Shown: positions 1-5,073 of the stretch, in pieces
Position numbering within the stretch: position 1 is the first letter of the stretch
Layout of the letters: every line of letters starts with the position of its first letter
Source of the DNA: an uncultured Rubrobacteraceae bacterium
GTDB lineage: Bacteria > Actinomycetota > Rubrobacteria > Rubrobacterales > Rubrobacteraceae
Length of the DNA stretch: 6,070 bases
Reading direction: 5' to 3'
Assembly: GCA_902805985.1 (NCBI GenBank)
Contig: CADCUW010000266.1
Span: 1-6,070, forward strand
Notes under the pieces: model-generated
The model's database searches: none
What the model was told of the DNA's origin: nothing
The model's input: only the letters and a program-made list of their open reading frames with translations
Translations under genes and position numbers: made by a program

Positions 1-658
1 CCCCCTCCCGCAGCTCGTGGATGGCCTGGCGCACCCCCTGGGAGGCCCGCCTGAGCGAGTCGATCACCGCCCCCAGGTTCGGTAGGTCGCCTATTCTGGT
101 TTCGTCCCGGGCGAGGAAGCGGTGGGCGTCGCACGCCTGGTAGGCGTAGACGAGGTCCTGGAGCACCAGGTCGTGCAGGTCGCGGGCGAGGCGGTCCCGC
201 TCCGCTGCGCGCGCCTCGTCCACGGCCTCCTCGGCCCGCCTGAGCTCCGTGAGGTCGCGGGCGACCTTGGAGTAGCCGATCGGGCCGCCTTCCCCGTCCA
301 GGACGGGCCTCACGAACCCGCTGGCCCAGAAGCGCGTCCCGTCCTTGCGCAGGTGCCAGCGCTCGTCCTCGGCCCGACCCTCCTCCGCCGCTAACCCCAA
401 CTCGCGTTCGGGTCTGCCGTCTTCGCGGTCCTCGGGGGTGAAGAGCAAGGCGGCGTCCTCGCCGACGATCTCCCCTTCTTCGTAGCCGAAGAGGCGCGCG
501 GCCCCCTCGTTCCAGGTGCTCACGCGCCCGTCCGCGTCGGTCATGAAGATGGCGTGGTCCTTGGCGGCCTCCACCAGCCGCCCGAAGCGCTCCTCGCTCT
601 CCCGGAGCGCCTCCTCCGGGCGCCGCTGCTCGGTCCCATCGCCCGAAGCACTGCCCAC
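1..658 (-). CDS. PAS-domain sensor histidine kinase (HisKA_3 type), 3' end outside window
   Basis: About 219 N-terminal residues are visible. Residues 20-140 form a PAS sensor domain: an ESEERFGRLVEAA entry helix, a DHAIFMTDADGRVSTWNEGA core, LFGYEEGEIVG, then WHLRKDGTRFW and a PAC-like tail (GYSKVARDLTELRRAEEA). A dimerisation/phosphoacceptor helix follows, with ERDRLARDLHDLVLQDL; His162 (bases 173-175) is the expected autophosphorylation site. This is the HisKA_3 pattern of NarL/DegS-type two-component kinases. The ATPase domain should lie beyond base 1, often next to a LuxR-type response regulator. No membrane segment is seen, so the protein is probably cytoplasmic. The GTG start at 658-656 is well supported: GAGGAGG sits four bases upstream and an in-frame TGA lies four codons upstream. 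A repeat copy (697-738) lies just upstream of the gene. The signal sensed cannot be told from the sequence. Confidence 0.9.
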   Translation of the reverse strand, partial: MGSASGDGTEQRRPEEALRESEERFGRLVEAAKDHAIFMTDADGRVSTWNEGAARLFGYEEGEIVGEDAALLFTPEDREDGRPERELGLAAEEGRAEDERWHLRKDGTRFWASGFVRPVLDGEGGPIGYSKVARDLTELRRAEEAVDEARAAERDRLARDLHDLVLQDLVYAYQACDAHRFLARDETRIGDLPNLGAVIDSLRRASQGVRQAIHELREG

Positions 659-696
659 GTCGCCTCCTCACCGCATACTGACCCCGCAAGTATGCC

Positions 697-738
697 CTAT
701 TCACCGGAGTGCGTGGAAGGACCATTCTTCGAACTTCG
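697..738 (-). repeat. 42-bp interspersed repeat, copy A
   Basis: Full copy in inverse orientation. Read on the minus strand it starts CGAAGTTCG, has an 11-base variable middle, then CTTCCACGC, ACTCCGG and TGAATAG. It lies about 40 bases upstream of the kinase start codon. Reading toward that gene, TTCCAC (718-713) and CATACT (694-689) are separated by 18 bases, which could be a weak -35/-10 pair. On the plus strand a small dyad follows: CGAACTTC at 730-737 against GAAGTTCG at 756-763. Confidence 0.85.
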
Positions 739-856
739 CCCGTAAGAGGTTCTAAGAAGTTCGGCCCGGATCATCCCCGCGACCCATCAACGTTCCTCCC
801 CTAGGCCGACGCCACGGCCGGTGCTCGCGGGTACGCTCTCGGTAGTCCAACCACGC

Positions 857-995
857 AGGAGGAGCGACTCACGATGAAAAGCCCCCGATGAGCTCGCCAA
901 CCCACCGGCCCTCCTGCGCCAGGGCTGCCATCGTCGGACGGGGCACCACACCCAACGTGCAGGAACCTTCCGGGAAGGGTGCGTGGTCTCGATGA
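857..995 (+). promoter_or_regulatory. Possible translated leader (two minicistrons) ahead of the membrane-protein gene
   Basis: A strong ribosome binding site, AGGAGGAG (857-864), precedes an ATG at 874 that opens only a five-codon ORF (MKSPR, stop 889-891). Its stop overlaps a second ATG (888) in an ATGA junction. That opens a 35-codon ORF (888-995), whose stop again overlaps the ATG at 992 of the next gene in an ATGA junction. This could be a translational-coupling leader. Alternatively, the gene really starts at 874 and one base too many in the CCCCC run (882-886) breaks the frame: from 878 onward the frame of the downstream gene is open. Otherwise, the 659-991 stretch holds only repeat copy A and no recognisable gene. 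Confidence 0.3.
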
Positions 996-1666
996 AGGAT
1001 TCGCAAAAGATGGGCGGCGTTGCCGCGCTGATCGAGGCGGCCGCATTCGTGGTGGGCTTCGCGATGGCCGCGACCGTACTGTCCGCCTACACCATGGGGA
1101 ACCCCGACCCCGGCGAGTCTGTGGCCTTCCTCGCGGACAATCAGACCATCGTGTACGTGTGGACCCTGATCATCTACGTGGTGTTCGGCGTGTTCCTCGT
1201 CGTCCTGTCGCTGGCGCTCCACGAGCGGTTGAAGGCCGGCTCGCCAGCCACGGTGCGGACTGCGACCGCATTCGGGCTTATCTGGGCCGGTCTGGTCATC
1301 GCAAGCGGTATGCTCATAATCAACGACCTGGGCGTGGTCGCCGATCTCTACAGCAGCGACCCGGCCCAAGCCGAGTCGGTCTGGTTGGCGCTAAACTCCG
1401 TGGAAGAGGCGTTAGGCGGCGCGATCGAGCTTCCGGGTGGCCTGTGGGTCCTGCTGCTGAGTTGGGCGGCCTTGCGGGCGGGAGGGCTTCCCAGGGCACT
1501 GAGCTATCTCGGTGTGGTGATCGGTGTGGCGGGCATCCTCACGGTTGTCCCGGCTCTCGAGGCGCTGACGGCGGTCTTCGGGCTGGGGTTCATCGTGTGG
1601 TTCGCGTGGTTGGGGATCGTTATGTTGCACGGTAGCGCTCAGCCTTCTATTCACCCAACCTCGTAG
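992..1666 (+). CDS. Six-helix integral membrane protein, possibly DUF4386-like
   Basis: A 224-residue hydrophobic protein with about six predicted membrane helices. In residues from the ATG at 992 they lie near 8-33, 52-77, 89-112, 142-162, 169-187 and 192-214. Blocks such as GGVAALIEAAAFVVGF, YVWTLIIYVVFGVFLVVL, ALHERLKAGSPA and GGLPRALSYLGVVIGVAGI recall DUF4386-type actinobacterial membrane proteins; that assignment is from memory. No catalytic or transport motif is visible, so no function is proposed. The start is uncertain: ATG 992 overlaps an upstream stop (ATGA), GTG 983 lies only three bases after AAGGG, and ATG 1010 is also in frame. The last residues (SIHPTS) and the TAG stop (1664-1666) are encoded by the left end of the MITE-like element at 1647-1830, so the native C-terminus has been replaced or extended by that insertion. 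Confidence 0.75.
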   Translation: MKDSQKMGGVAALIEAAAFVVGFAMAATVLSAYTMGNPDPGESVAFLADNQTIVYVWTLIIYVVFGVFLVVLSLALHERLKAGSPATVRTATAFGLIWAGLVIASGMLIINDLGVVADLYSSDPAQAESVWLALNSVEEALGGAIELPGGLWVLLLSWAALRAGGLPRALSYLGVVIGVAGILTVVPALEALTAVFGLGFIVWFAWLGIVMLHGSAQPSIHPTS

Positions 1667-1830
1667 AGAGACTGTCTGGAAAATACCCGAAGGCTTCTCG
1701 ACGACGGAACTTTGGCAGCAAGAAGTGGCCAAATCCGGGGTCCTTTGTCCCCTCCTGGTGGCCCTCGGAGCCTCGATTCGGGCTCTATTCCGATTTTCCA
1801 GACAGTCTCTCCACGCGCTCCGGTGGATAG
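1647..1830. mobile_element. 184-bp MITE-like element with composite 38-bp inverted ends
   Basis: The inner arms are perfect inverted repeats: GAGAGACTGTCTGGAAAAT at 1666-1684 and its complement at 1793-1811. The outer 20 bases on each side (1647-1666 and 1811-1830) also match in inverse orientation at 14 of 20 positions, beginning CTATTCACC and CTATCCACC. The end bases match the 3' half of the 42-bp interspersed repeat. The left end is of the subtype also found at 4003-4022, and the right end of the common CCACGCNCTCCGG subtype. The inner arm resembles IS5-like termini of the GAGACTGTYTGGAA style. The 108-bp interior has no transposase, so the element is non-autonomous. I see no clear target-site duplication. 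It separates the membrane-protein gene from the thioesterase gene. Confidence 0.7.
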
Positions 1831-1835
1831 GGGTA

Positions 1836-1897
1836 GATCATCCCTTGATCCTTCTGTTATTTTTGGTCGTGTTCTAGTACAGACGGTTTCGAAGGAG
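1836..1897 (+). promoter_or_regulatory. Upstream region of thioesterase gene: small dyad and ribosome binding site
   Basis: GATCA (1836-1840) and TGATC (1846-1850) form a five-base dyad with a five-base spacer, which could be an operator, though this is weak. TTGATC at 1845-1850 is a possible -35, but no convincing -10 lies at normal spacing. AAGGAGG at 1891-1897 is a clear Shine-Dalgarno site and fixes the TTG start at 1906, eight bases on. Confidence 0.35.
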
Positions 1898-1905
1898 GCG
1901 TCCCG

Positions 1906-2460
1906 TTGGACGAGACGAGCGGAAGGACCTTGACCGTCGCCTGGCAGGATCCGATGGTGGGGGCGGAGGCCGCCGAGGGTATGAGTGGCCTGGAGTTCTG
2001 GAGGGCCGTGCAGAAAGGCGAGGTGCCCCCGCCTCCGATCTGCGACCTGGTCGGCTTCGGACTGGCGGAGGTAGACGAAGGCCGGGTGGTCTTCGAGTGC
2101 GTGCCCGGCGAGCAACACTACAACACAATGGGCGTCGCCCATGGGGGCCTCGCTTGCACCCTGCTCGACTCGGCGATGGGCTGCGCCCTGCACACCGTGC
2201 TGCCGGCGGGCACGGGCTACACGACCCTGGAGCTCAAGACGAACCTCCTGCGTCCCGTAGCGGCCGACACCGGAACCCTGCGCTGCGAAGGCCGCCCGAT
2301 CCACGTCGGGGGAAGGGTGGCCCTTGCCGAGGCCAGCCTCACCGATGGGTCGGGCGTACTTTACGCGCACGCTACCTCTACCCTCATGGTCTTCCGACCA
2401 AAGAAGGAGGCCCCCAAAGGTGACGTCGAGGGCGAGCCAGGCGCTAGCGGTACGCCTTAG
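1906..2460 (+). CDS. PaaI/YdiI-type hotdog-fold thioesterase
   Basis: A 184-residue protein of the single-hotdog PaaI family, which hydrolyses acyl-CoA thioesters in the cytoplasm, often of aromatic or short-chain acids. The signature is YNTMGVAHGGLACTLLDSAMG: H79-G80-G81 form the substrate-loop motif, and D88 sits at the position of the catalytic acidic residue on the long hotdog helix. The following TTLELKTNLLRPV strand and RPIHVGGRVALAEASLTDGSG...ATSTLMVF complete the fold. The N-terminal ~45 residues (MSGLEFWRAVQKGEVPPPPI) are typical of the longer PaaI-like subgroup. The tail after residue 166 is polar and probably disordered. The TTG start is chosen for AAGGAGG seven bases upstream. The physiological substrate cannot be read from the neighbours. 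The gap after the gene (2461-2538) shows nothing notable. Confidence 0.9.
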   Translation: MDETSGRTLTVAWQDPMVGAEAAEGMSGLEFWRAVQKGEVPPPPICDLVGFGLAEVDEGRVVFECVPGEQHYNTMGVAHGGLACTLLDSAMGCALHTVLPAGTGYTTLELKTNLLRPVAADTGTLRCEGRPIHVGGRVALAEASLTDGSGVLYAHATSTLMVFRPKKEAPKGDVEGEPGASGTP

Positions 2461-2538
2461 AAACCGTGCGAAGAGGCTCACGAGCGGGCCAACCGTGTCG
2501 TGGCTCCGCCGTCCGGACTTCCTAGAACCACCTCAGCC

Positions 2539-2580
2539 CGAAGTTCGGAGAATATCACTTCCACGCACTCGGGTGAATAG
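2539..2580 (+). repeat. 42-bp interspersed repeat, copy C
   Basis: Full copy with CGAAGTTCG, an 11-base middle, CTTCCACGC, ACTCGGG and TGAATAG. It lies between the thioesterase and corC-like genes, ending 35 bases before the latter's start codon. Confidence 0.9.
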
Positions 2581-2601
2581 GGGCACACGGAGACCACGGT
2601 G

Positions 2602-2607
2602 TAAGAT
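2602..2607 (+). promoter_or_regulatory. -10-like TAAGAT implying a leaderless corC-like transcript
   Basis: TAAGAT ends nine bases before the A of the ATG at 2616. No Shine-Dalgarno sequence lies in between. A transcript starting at the usual distance would begin at or next to the ATG. No good -35 is visible. The same arrangement recurs at 4025-4030. Confidence 0.4.
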
Positions 2608-2615
2608 ACGCGCGA

Positions 2616-3941
2616 ATGCTGGGCGTGGCGTCGCAGATAGCGGTCATAGTGGTCCTGACCCTCCTAAACGGTCTCTTCGCCATGTCCGAGACCGCCCTGG
2701 TCTCCTCGCGCAAGGCGCAGCTCAGGCAGCGCGCGGAGGCGGGCGACCGGGGCGCCCGCGCCGCGCTCGCGCTGGCCGAGTCGCCGACGCGGTTCCTCTC
2801 CACCGTTCAGATCGGGATCTCCCTGATCGGGGTGCTGGCCGGCGCCTTCGGGGGGGCCGCGCTCGCGGGGCCTTTGGCCGAGGCACTGCGCGGCGTGCCG
2901 CTCCTTGCGCCCTACGCCGGGCCCCTAGCCTTCGGCGCCGTGGTGGTCGCTATCACCTACCTCTCCCTCATCATCGGCGAGCTCGTGCCCAAGCGCCTCG
3001 CGCTCAACGGCCCAGAGACCGTGGTCTCGAGCGTGGCAGGCCCCATGCGCCTCCTCTCCGCGGTCACCTCCCCCGCCGTGTGGTTCCTGAGCGCCTCGAC
3101 CGAAGCGGTCCTCAGGCTTCTCGGGGTGCGCCAGGCGGGGGCGGACCCGGTCAGCGAGCAGGAGGTCGAGATCCTGATGGAGGAGGGCGCCAGGGCCGGC
3201 GTCTTCGAGGAAGAGGAGAGGGACCTCGTGGCGCGCGCCCTCAGGCTCGACGACCGCCCCGTGCGCGAGCTGATGACGCCGCGTCCCAACGTGGTGTGGC
3301 TCGACGCGGACGACCCGCCGGAGGACGTGCTGCGCCTCGCGCGGGAGAGCCGCCACTCGTGGTTCCCGGTCGCCCGGGGAGACCTGGACACCATGCTGGG
3401 CCTGGCCTCCGTCAAGGACGGCTGGGCGCGGGGACCCGCCGAGCACCCCGCCGAGCTGCTCGGGGCGCTGCGCAGGCCGGCGCTGGTGCCGGAGGGGGCG
3501 CCCGCCACCCGGGCGCTTGAAGCGTTCAAGCGCTCGGGGCTGCCCCTGGCCGTCGTGATCGACGAGCGCGGCCACACCGAGGGGGTGGTCACCCTCACCG
3601 ACGTCCTGGAGGCGCTGGTCGGCGAGGTGCCCGACGCGGACGGGCCCGCCGAAGGGGAGACCATCGTGCGCCGCGAGGACGGCTCCTGGCTCGTCGACGG
3701 TCTGCTCGCGGCGGAGGAGCTGGAGGACCGTCTGAGCTTGAGCGAACGGCTTCGCGGGCGGGGGGCTGGCTACCAGACGGTTGGCGGGATGGTGATGGAG
3801 GCCCTGGGACGCGTGCCAGAGGAGGGTGACCGCTTCGAGCTCGAGGGACACTCCTTCGAGGTCGTGGACATGGACGGGTGGCGGGTGGACAAGGTGCTGG
3901 TGTCTCCCAGACGGGGGTCCGAAGCCGAAGAGGCTCCGTAG
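2616..3941 (+). CDS. CorC/CNNM-family (hemolysin-like) membrane transporter with CBS pair
   Basis: A 441-residue protein with the standard three-part CorC/HlyC-like architecture. The family is linked to Mg2+ (or Co2+) export and resistance. Residues 1-~175 are the DUF21/CNNM membrane domain with about four helices. It carries LLNGLFAMSETALVSSRKAQL (family-conserved N18, S24, E25), ESPTRFLSTVQIGISLIGVLAG and the IIGELVPKRLAL motif (GELVPK at 121-126). An amphipathic linker, SEQEVEILMEEGARAGVFEEEER, leads to the MTPR motif (~220) that opens the CBS pair (~215-335; second CBS ends GVVTLTDVLEALVGEV), a nucleotide-binding regulatory unit. A CorC_HlyC transporter-associated domain follows (~345-430; GYQTVGGMVMEALG, EVVDMDGWRVDKVLV). 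The length is normal and no key motif is missing. The ATG at 2616 is at the family's usual N-terminus but lacks a Shine-Dalgarno site. The exact ion transported is not shown by sequence. Confidence 0.92.
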   Translation: MLGVASQIAVIVVLTLLNGLFAMSETALVSSRKAQLRQRAEAGDRGARAALALAESPTRFLSTVQIGISLIGVLAGAFGGAALAGPLAEALRGVPLLAPYAGPLAFGAVVVAITYLSLIIGELVPKRLALNGPETVVSSVAGPMRLLSAVTSPAVWFLSASTEAVLRLLGVRQAGADPVSEQEVEILMEEGARAGVFEEEERDLVARALRLDDRPVRELMTPRPNVVWLDADDPPEDVLRLARESRHSWFPVARGDLDTMLGLASVKDGWARGPAEHPAELLGALRRPALVPEGAPATRALEAFKRSGLPLAVVIDERGHTEGVVTLTDVLEALVGEVPDADGPAEGETIVRREDGSWLVDGLLAAEELEDRLSLSERLRGRGAGYQTVGGMVMEALGRVPEEGDRFELEGHSFEVVDMDGWRVDKVLVSPRRGSEAEEAP

Positions 3942-3946
3942 GTGGC

Positions 3947-3960
3947 ACCGCCGAAGCGGT
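3947..3960 (+). terminator. Short hairpin after corC-like gene
   Basis: ACCGC (3947-3951) and GCGGT (3956-3960) pair around a CGAA loop, six bases after the stop codon. The stem is short and has no T-run, so it is only a weak terminator candidate. Confidence 0.25.
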
Positions 3961-3980
3961 ATTCTGGCACATCCTCAGCA

Positions 3981-4022
3981 CGAAGTTCGCAGACCCCCTC
4001 TTCTACGAGGTTGGGTGAATAG
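3981..4022 (+). repeat. 42-bp interspersed repeat, copy D (variant 3' half)
   Basis: The 5' half is standard (CGAAGTTCG). The 3' half is CTTCTACGAGGTTGGGTGAA plus TAG, differing from the common CCACGCACTCCGG type. Its last 20 bases (4003-4022) are the exact complement of 1647-1666, the left end of the MITE-like element. It ends 17 bases before the start codon of the next gene. Confidence 0.85.
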
Positions 4023-4024
4023 CG

Positions 4025-4030
4025 TAAGCT
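4025..4030 (+). promoter_or_regulatory. -10-like TAAGCT, likely leaderless start of small membrane gene
   Basis: TAAGCT lies nine bases before the ATG at 4040, with no Shine-Dalgarno site in between. TTCTAC (4001-4006), inside repeat copy D, sits 18 bases upstream at -35 spacing. The repeat may therefore contribute to the promoter, though the -35 match is poor. Confidence 0.4.
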
Positions 4031-4039
4031 GACCTCGCG

Positions 4040-4306
4040 ATGGGAAGTCTAGCCAGGGCGCTCGTTCTGTTCGTGGTGCTCCTACTGGGAGCTGTGGGAG
4101 GCGCCTGGCTATCTTTGACGTTGGCAACCGTTCTGCTGGAGCCCGCGGAGCGTAACTTCTCCAACGTGCCCTTCGTCGCCGCGTTGGTCCTGCTGGTCCT
4201 CGCGCTCGCGTTCATCGCACGGAAGGTCACCGGCACGGCGGGGCTCGCCGCGTTCGCCTTCGTCGCCCTGCTGGGAGCGGTCGTCGTCGGGTGGACGATC
4301 CTGTAG
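4040..4306 (+). CDS. Small three-helix membrane protein, unknown function
   Basis: An 88-residue, strongly hydrophobic protein. Three membrane helices lie near residues 5-31, 42-61 and 66-87. The only polar stretches are the loop LEPAERNFSN (33-42) and a short ARKVTG turn (60-65). I recognise no family. The ATG follows repeat copy D and a -10-like hexamer and has no clear ribosome binding site, suggesting leaderless translation. The gene is bracketed by repeat copies D and E, so it is probably its own transcription unit. Reality as a gene is supported by the coherent hydrophobic pattern and tight fit in the gap. Confidence 0.7.
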   Translation: MGSLARALVLFVVLLLGAVGGAWLSLTLATVLLEPAERNFSNVPFVAALVLLVLALAFIARKVTGTAGLAAFAFVALLGAVVVGWTIL

Positions 4307-4314
4307 GCTGGAAG

Positions 4315-4328
4315 GGGCGTTCACGCCC
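4315..4328 (+). terminator. Short hairpin after small membrane gene
   Basis: GGGCG (4315-4319) pairs with CGCCC (4324-4328) around a TTCA loop, eight bases after the stop codon and touching repeat copy E. There is no T-run. A weak terminator candidate. Confidence 0.25.
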
Positions 4329-4370
4329 GAAGTTCCGAGAACTCTACCCTCCACGCACTCCGGTGAATAA
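4328..4370 (+). repeat. Interspersed repeat, copy E (43 bp)
   Basis: CGAAGTTC, a 12-base middle (one base longer than in other copies), CCTCCACGC, ACTCCGG and TGAATAA. It sits between the small membrane gene and the riboswitch promoter. Confidence 0.85.
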
Positions 4371-4382
4371 AGCGTGGAGCCG

Positions 4383-4410
4383 TTGCTATGCCGCCGCCTT
4401 TTGATACAAT
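4383..4410 (+). promoter_or_regulatory. Sigma-70-type promoter for riboswitch/PRC-barrel transcript
   Basis: TTGCTA (4383-4388) and TACAAT (4405-4410) are separated by 16 bases and match the TTGACA/TATAAT pattern at four of six and five of six positions. Transcription would begin near 4416-4418, right at the first leader hairpin. Confidence 0.6.
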
Positions 4411-4415
4411 AAGCA

Positions 4416-4437
4416 CAGGCGCCCCGATGGGCGCCTG
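4416..4437 (+). ncRNA. 5' leader stabilising hairpin
   Basis: A perfect nine-base stem, CAGGCGCCC (4416-4424) with GGGCGCCTG (4429-4437), closed by a CGAT loop. It lies at the predicted 5' end of the transcript, immediately upstream of the riboswitch core, and may protect the RNA or insulate its folding. Confidence 0.6.
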
Positions 4438-4440
4438 AAT

Positions 4441-4515
4441 GGGCGATGGACTCCGCCTTCCGCTCCTAGAGGAGCGGAGAACCGACCGCCCCCGCGGCCT
4501 GATGGCTCCTGACCA
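4441..4515 (+). promoter_or_regulatory. Fluoride riboswitch (crcB motif) aptamer
   Basis: The conserved blocks of the crcB-motif fluoride riboswitch occur in order. GGCGATGG (4442-4449) closes onto CGCC (4454-4457). An extra hairpin CCGCTCC/GGAGCGG (4460-4466, 4471-4477, TAGA loop) follows. Then come AACCG (4480-4484), a short stem CCGC/GCGG (4486-4489, 4494-4497), and CTGATG plus GCTCCTGACC (4499-4514). The GGA at 4448-4450 can pair with TCC at 4507-4509, the long-range pseudoknot of the class. The order closely resembles the known GGCGAUGG...CGCC...AA.CGC...UGAUG.CUCCUACC pattern. The class binds a Mg2+-coordinated fluoride ion and generally turns expression on. The extra hairpin is an insertion relative to minimal examples. 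The gene controlled is a PRC-barrel protein, not a fluoride exporter. Confidence 0.85.
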
Positions 4516-4567
4516 CGCTGTAGAAGCGCGGTGAGGAGAGCTCCCTCACCGCCGAAGTGAAGGGAGG
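4506..4567 (+). promoter_or_regulatory. Riboswitch expression platform covering the ribosome binding site
   Basis: Three helices compete. (1) Anti-aptamer: 4506-4518 (aptamer 3' strand) with 4526-4538, 11 of 13 pairs. (2) Relay hairpin: GCGGTGAGG (4528-4536) with CCTCACCGC (4544-4552), nine perfect pairs. (3) SD-sequestering hairpin: CTCCCTCAC (4541-4549) with GTG (4557-4559) and AGGGAG (4561-4566), nine pairs with one bulged A, masking the GGGAGG site (4562-4567) five bases before the ATG. Helix 2 excludes both 1 and 3. Fluoride binding should keep 4506-4509 in the aptamer, allow helix 2 and expose the site (ON). Without fluoride, helices 1 and 3 form (OFF). No T-run follows any hairpin, so control looks translational. 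Confidence 0.6.
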
Positions 4568-4572
4568 GCCCC

Positions 4573-4932
4573 ATGAACCTGACCCGGCTGGAACGCCACC
4601 AGCATCCCAAGCCCCCGCACCAAGAACTGCGCCAGAAGAGCGTCTTCGACTCTGGTTCGCGCAACGTCGTCCAGATGGGCAACCTCTACGTCGATGAGGA
4701 CAGGGACCTGCGGTTCTTGGACGTGTGCACGAGCGGGTTCTTAGGCTTCGGCACGAAGCACTATCTCGTTCCCGCCGAAGTCATAGCCGAGGAGTCTCCG
4801 GGTGCGGTGACCCTCAAGGTAGACCAACAGAGCGTAGAGAGCGCCCCAACGTTGGCCAACCCAAAGGGCGCACCAGGCGAGGAGCTACAGCGCGCCGCCC
4901 ACGAGCACTACGGCTTGGGGACGGTACTTTAG
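4573..4932 (+). CDS. PRC-barrel domain protein under fluoride riboswitch
   Basis: A 119-residue soluble protein. Residues ~18-92 form a PRC-barrel: ELRQKSVFDSGSRNVVQMGN, LYVDEDRDLRFLDV, then GFLGFGTKHYLVPAEVIAEE and AVTLKVDQQSVESAP. The GFLG.G.KH.LVP block is characteristic of stand-alone PRC-barrel proteins common in Rubrobacter-like genomes. The tail (93-119, ending ELQRAAHEHYGLG) resembles the short C-terminal helix of such proteins. PRC-barrels are small beta-barrel adaptor or binding domains found in photosynthetic reaction-centre H subunits and RNA-processing proteins. No enzymatic residues are evident, so the molecular role is unknown. The ATG is preceded by GGGAGG five bases upstream, which the leader can mask. 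Promoter, riboswitch and gene form one transcription unit ending in repeat copy F and a long hairpin. Confidence 0.85.
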   Translation: MNLTRLERHQHPKPPHQELRQKSVFDSGSRNVVQMGNLYVDEDRDLRFLDVCTSGFLGFGTKHYLVPAEVIAEESPGAVTLKVDQQSVESAPTLANPKGAPGEELQRAAHEHYGLGTVL

Positions 4933-4935
4933 CCG

Positions 4936-4977
4936 CGAAGTTCGCGGAACGCCCCTTCCACGCACTCCGGTCAATAG
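4936..4977 (+). repeat. 42-bp interspersed repeat, copy F
   Basis: CGAAGTTCG, an 11-base middle, CTTCCACGC, ACTCCGG and TCAATAG (one change from TGAATAG). It starts four bases after the PRC-barrel stop codon. Confidence 0.88.
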
Positions 4978-4983
4978 TGGCAA

Positions 4984-5030
4984 GAAGAGGAAGGGGCACG
5001 GGGGTTCCACAGCCCGGCCCCTTCCTCTTC
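4984..5030. terminator. Long perfect hairpin, probable bidirectional terminator
   Basis: A 14-base perfect stem, GAAGAGGAAGGGGC (4984-4997) with its complement at 5017-5030. The loop contains a further CGGG/CCCG pairing (4999-5002, 5013-5016). No T-run follows on either strand, so it is not a classical intrinsic terminator. Its place between the end of the PRC-barrel gene and the end of a minus-strand ORF suits transcription termination or mRNA 3'-end protection. Confidence 0.5.
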
Positions 5031-5073
5031 GCTACCCATTCCCGGGCTCCCTCGCGGTCGGTTCGCCCGCGGC

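Noticed and set aside
979..1635. Overlapping plus-strand frame across the membrane-protein gene
   Set aside because: It is Arg/Gly-rich and out of frame with the coherent six-helix protein.
2324..3520. 398-codon open frame on the plus strand, rich in Arg, Pro and Gly
   Set aside because: It overlaps the thioesterase and corC-like genes in another frame. Its composition is that of an out-of-frame reading of high-GC DNA, and no domain is visible.
2925..3851. 308-codon open frame antisense to the corC-like gene
   Set aside because: It is a mirror of a well-conserved gene in GC-rich DNA, with His/Gly/Arg-rich composition and no family features.
4416..4572. M-box (ykoK), cyclic-di-GMP or manganese riboswitch
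   Set aside because: The conserved cores of those classes are absent, while the fluoride (crcB) blocks appear in the right order.
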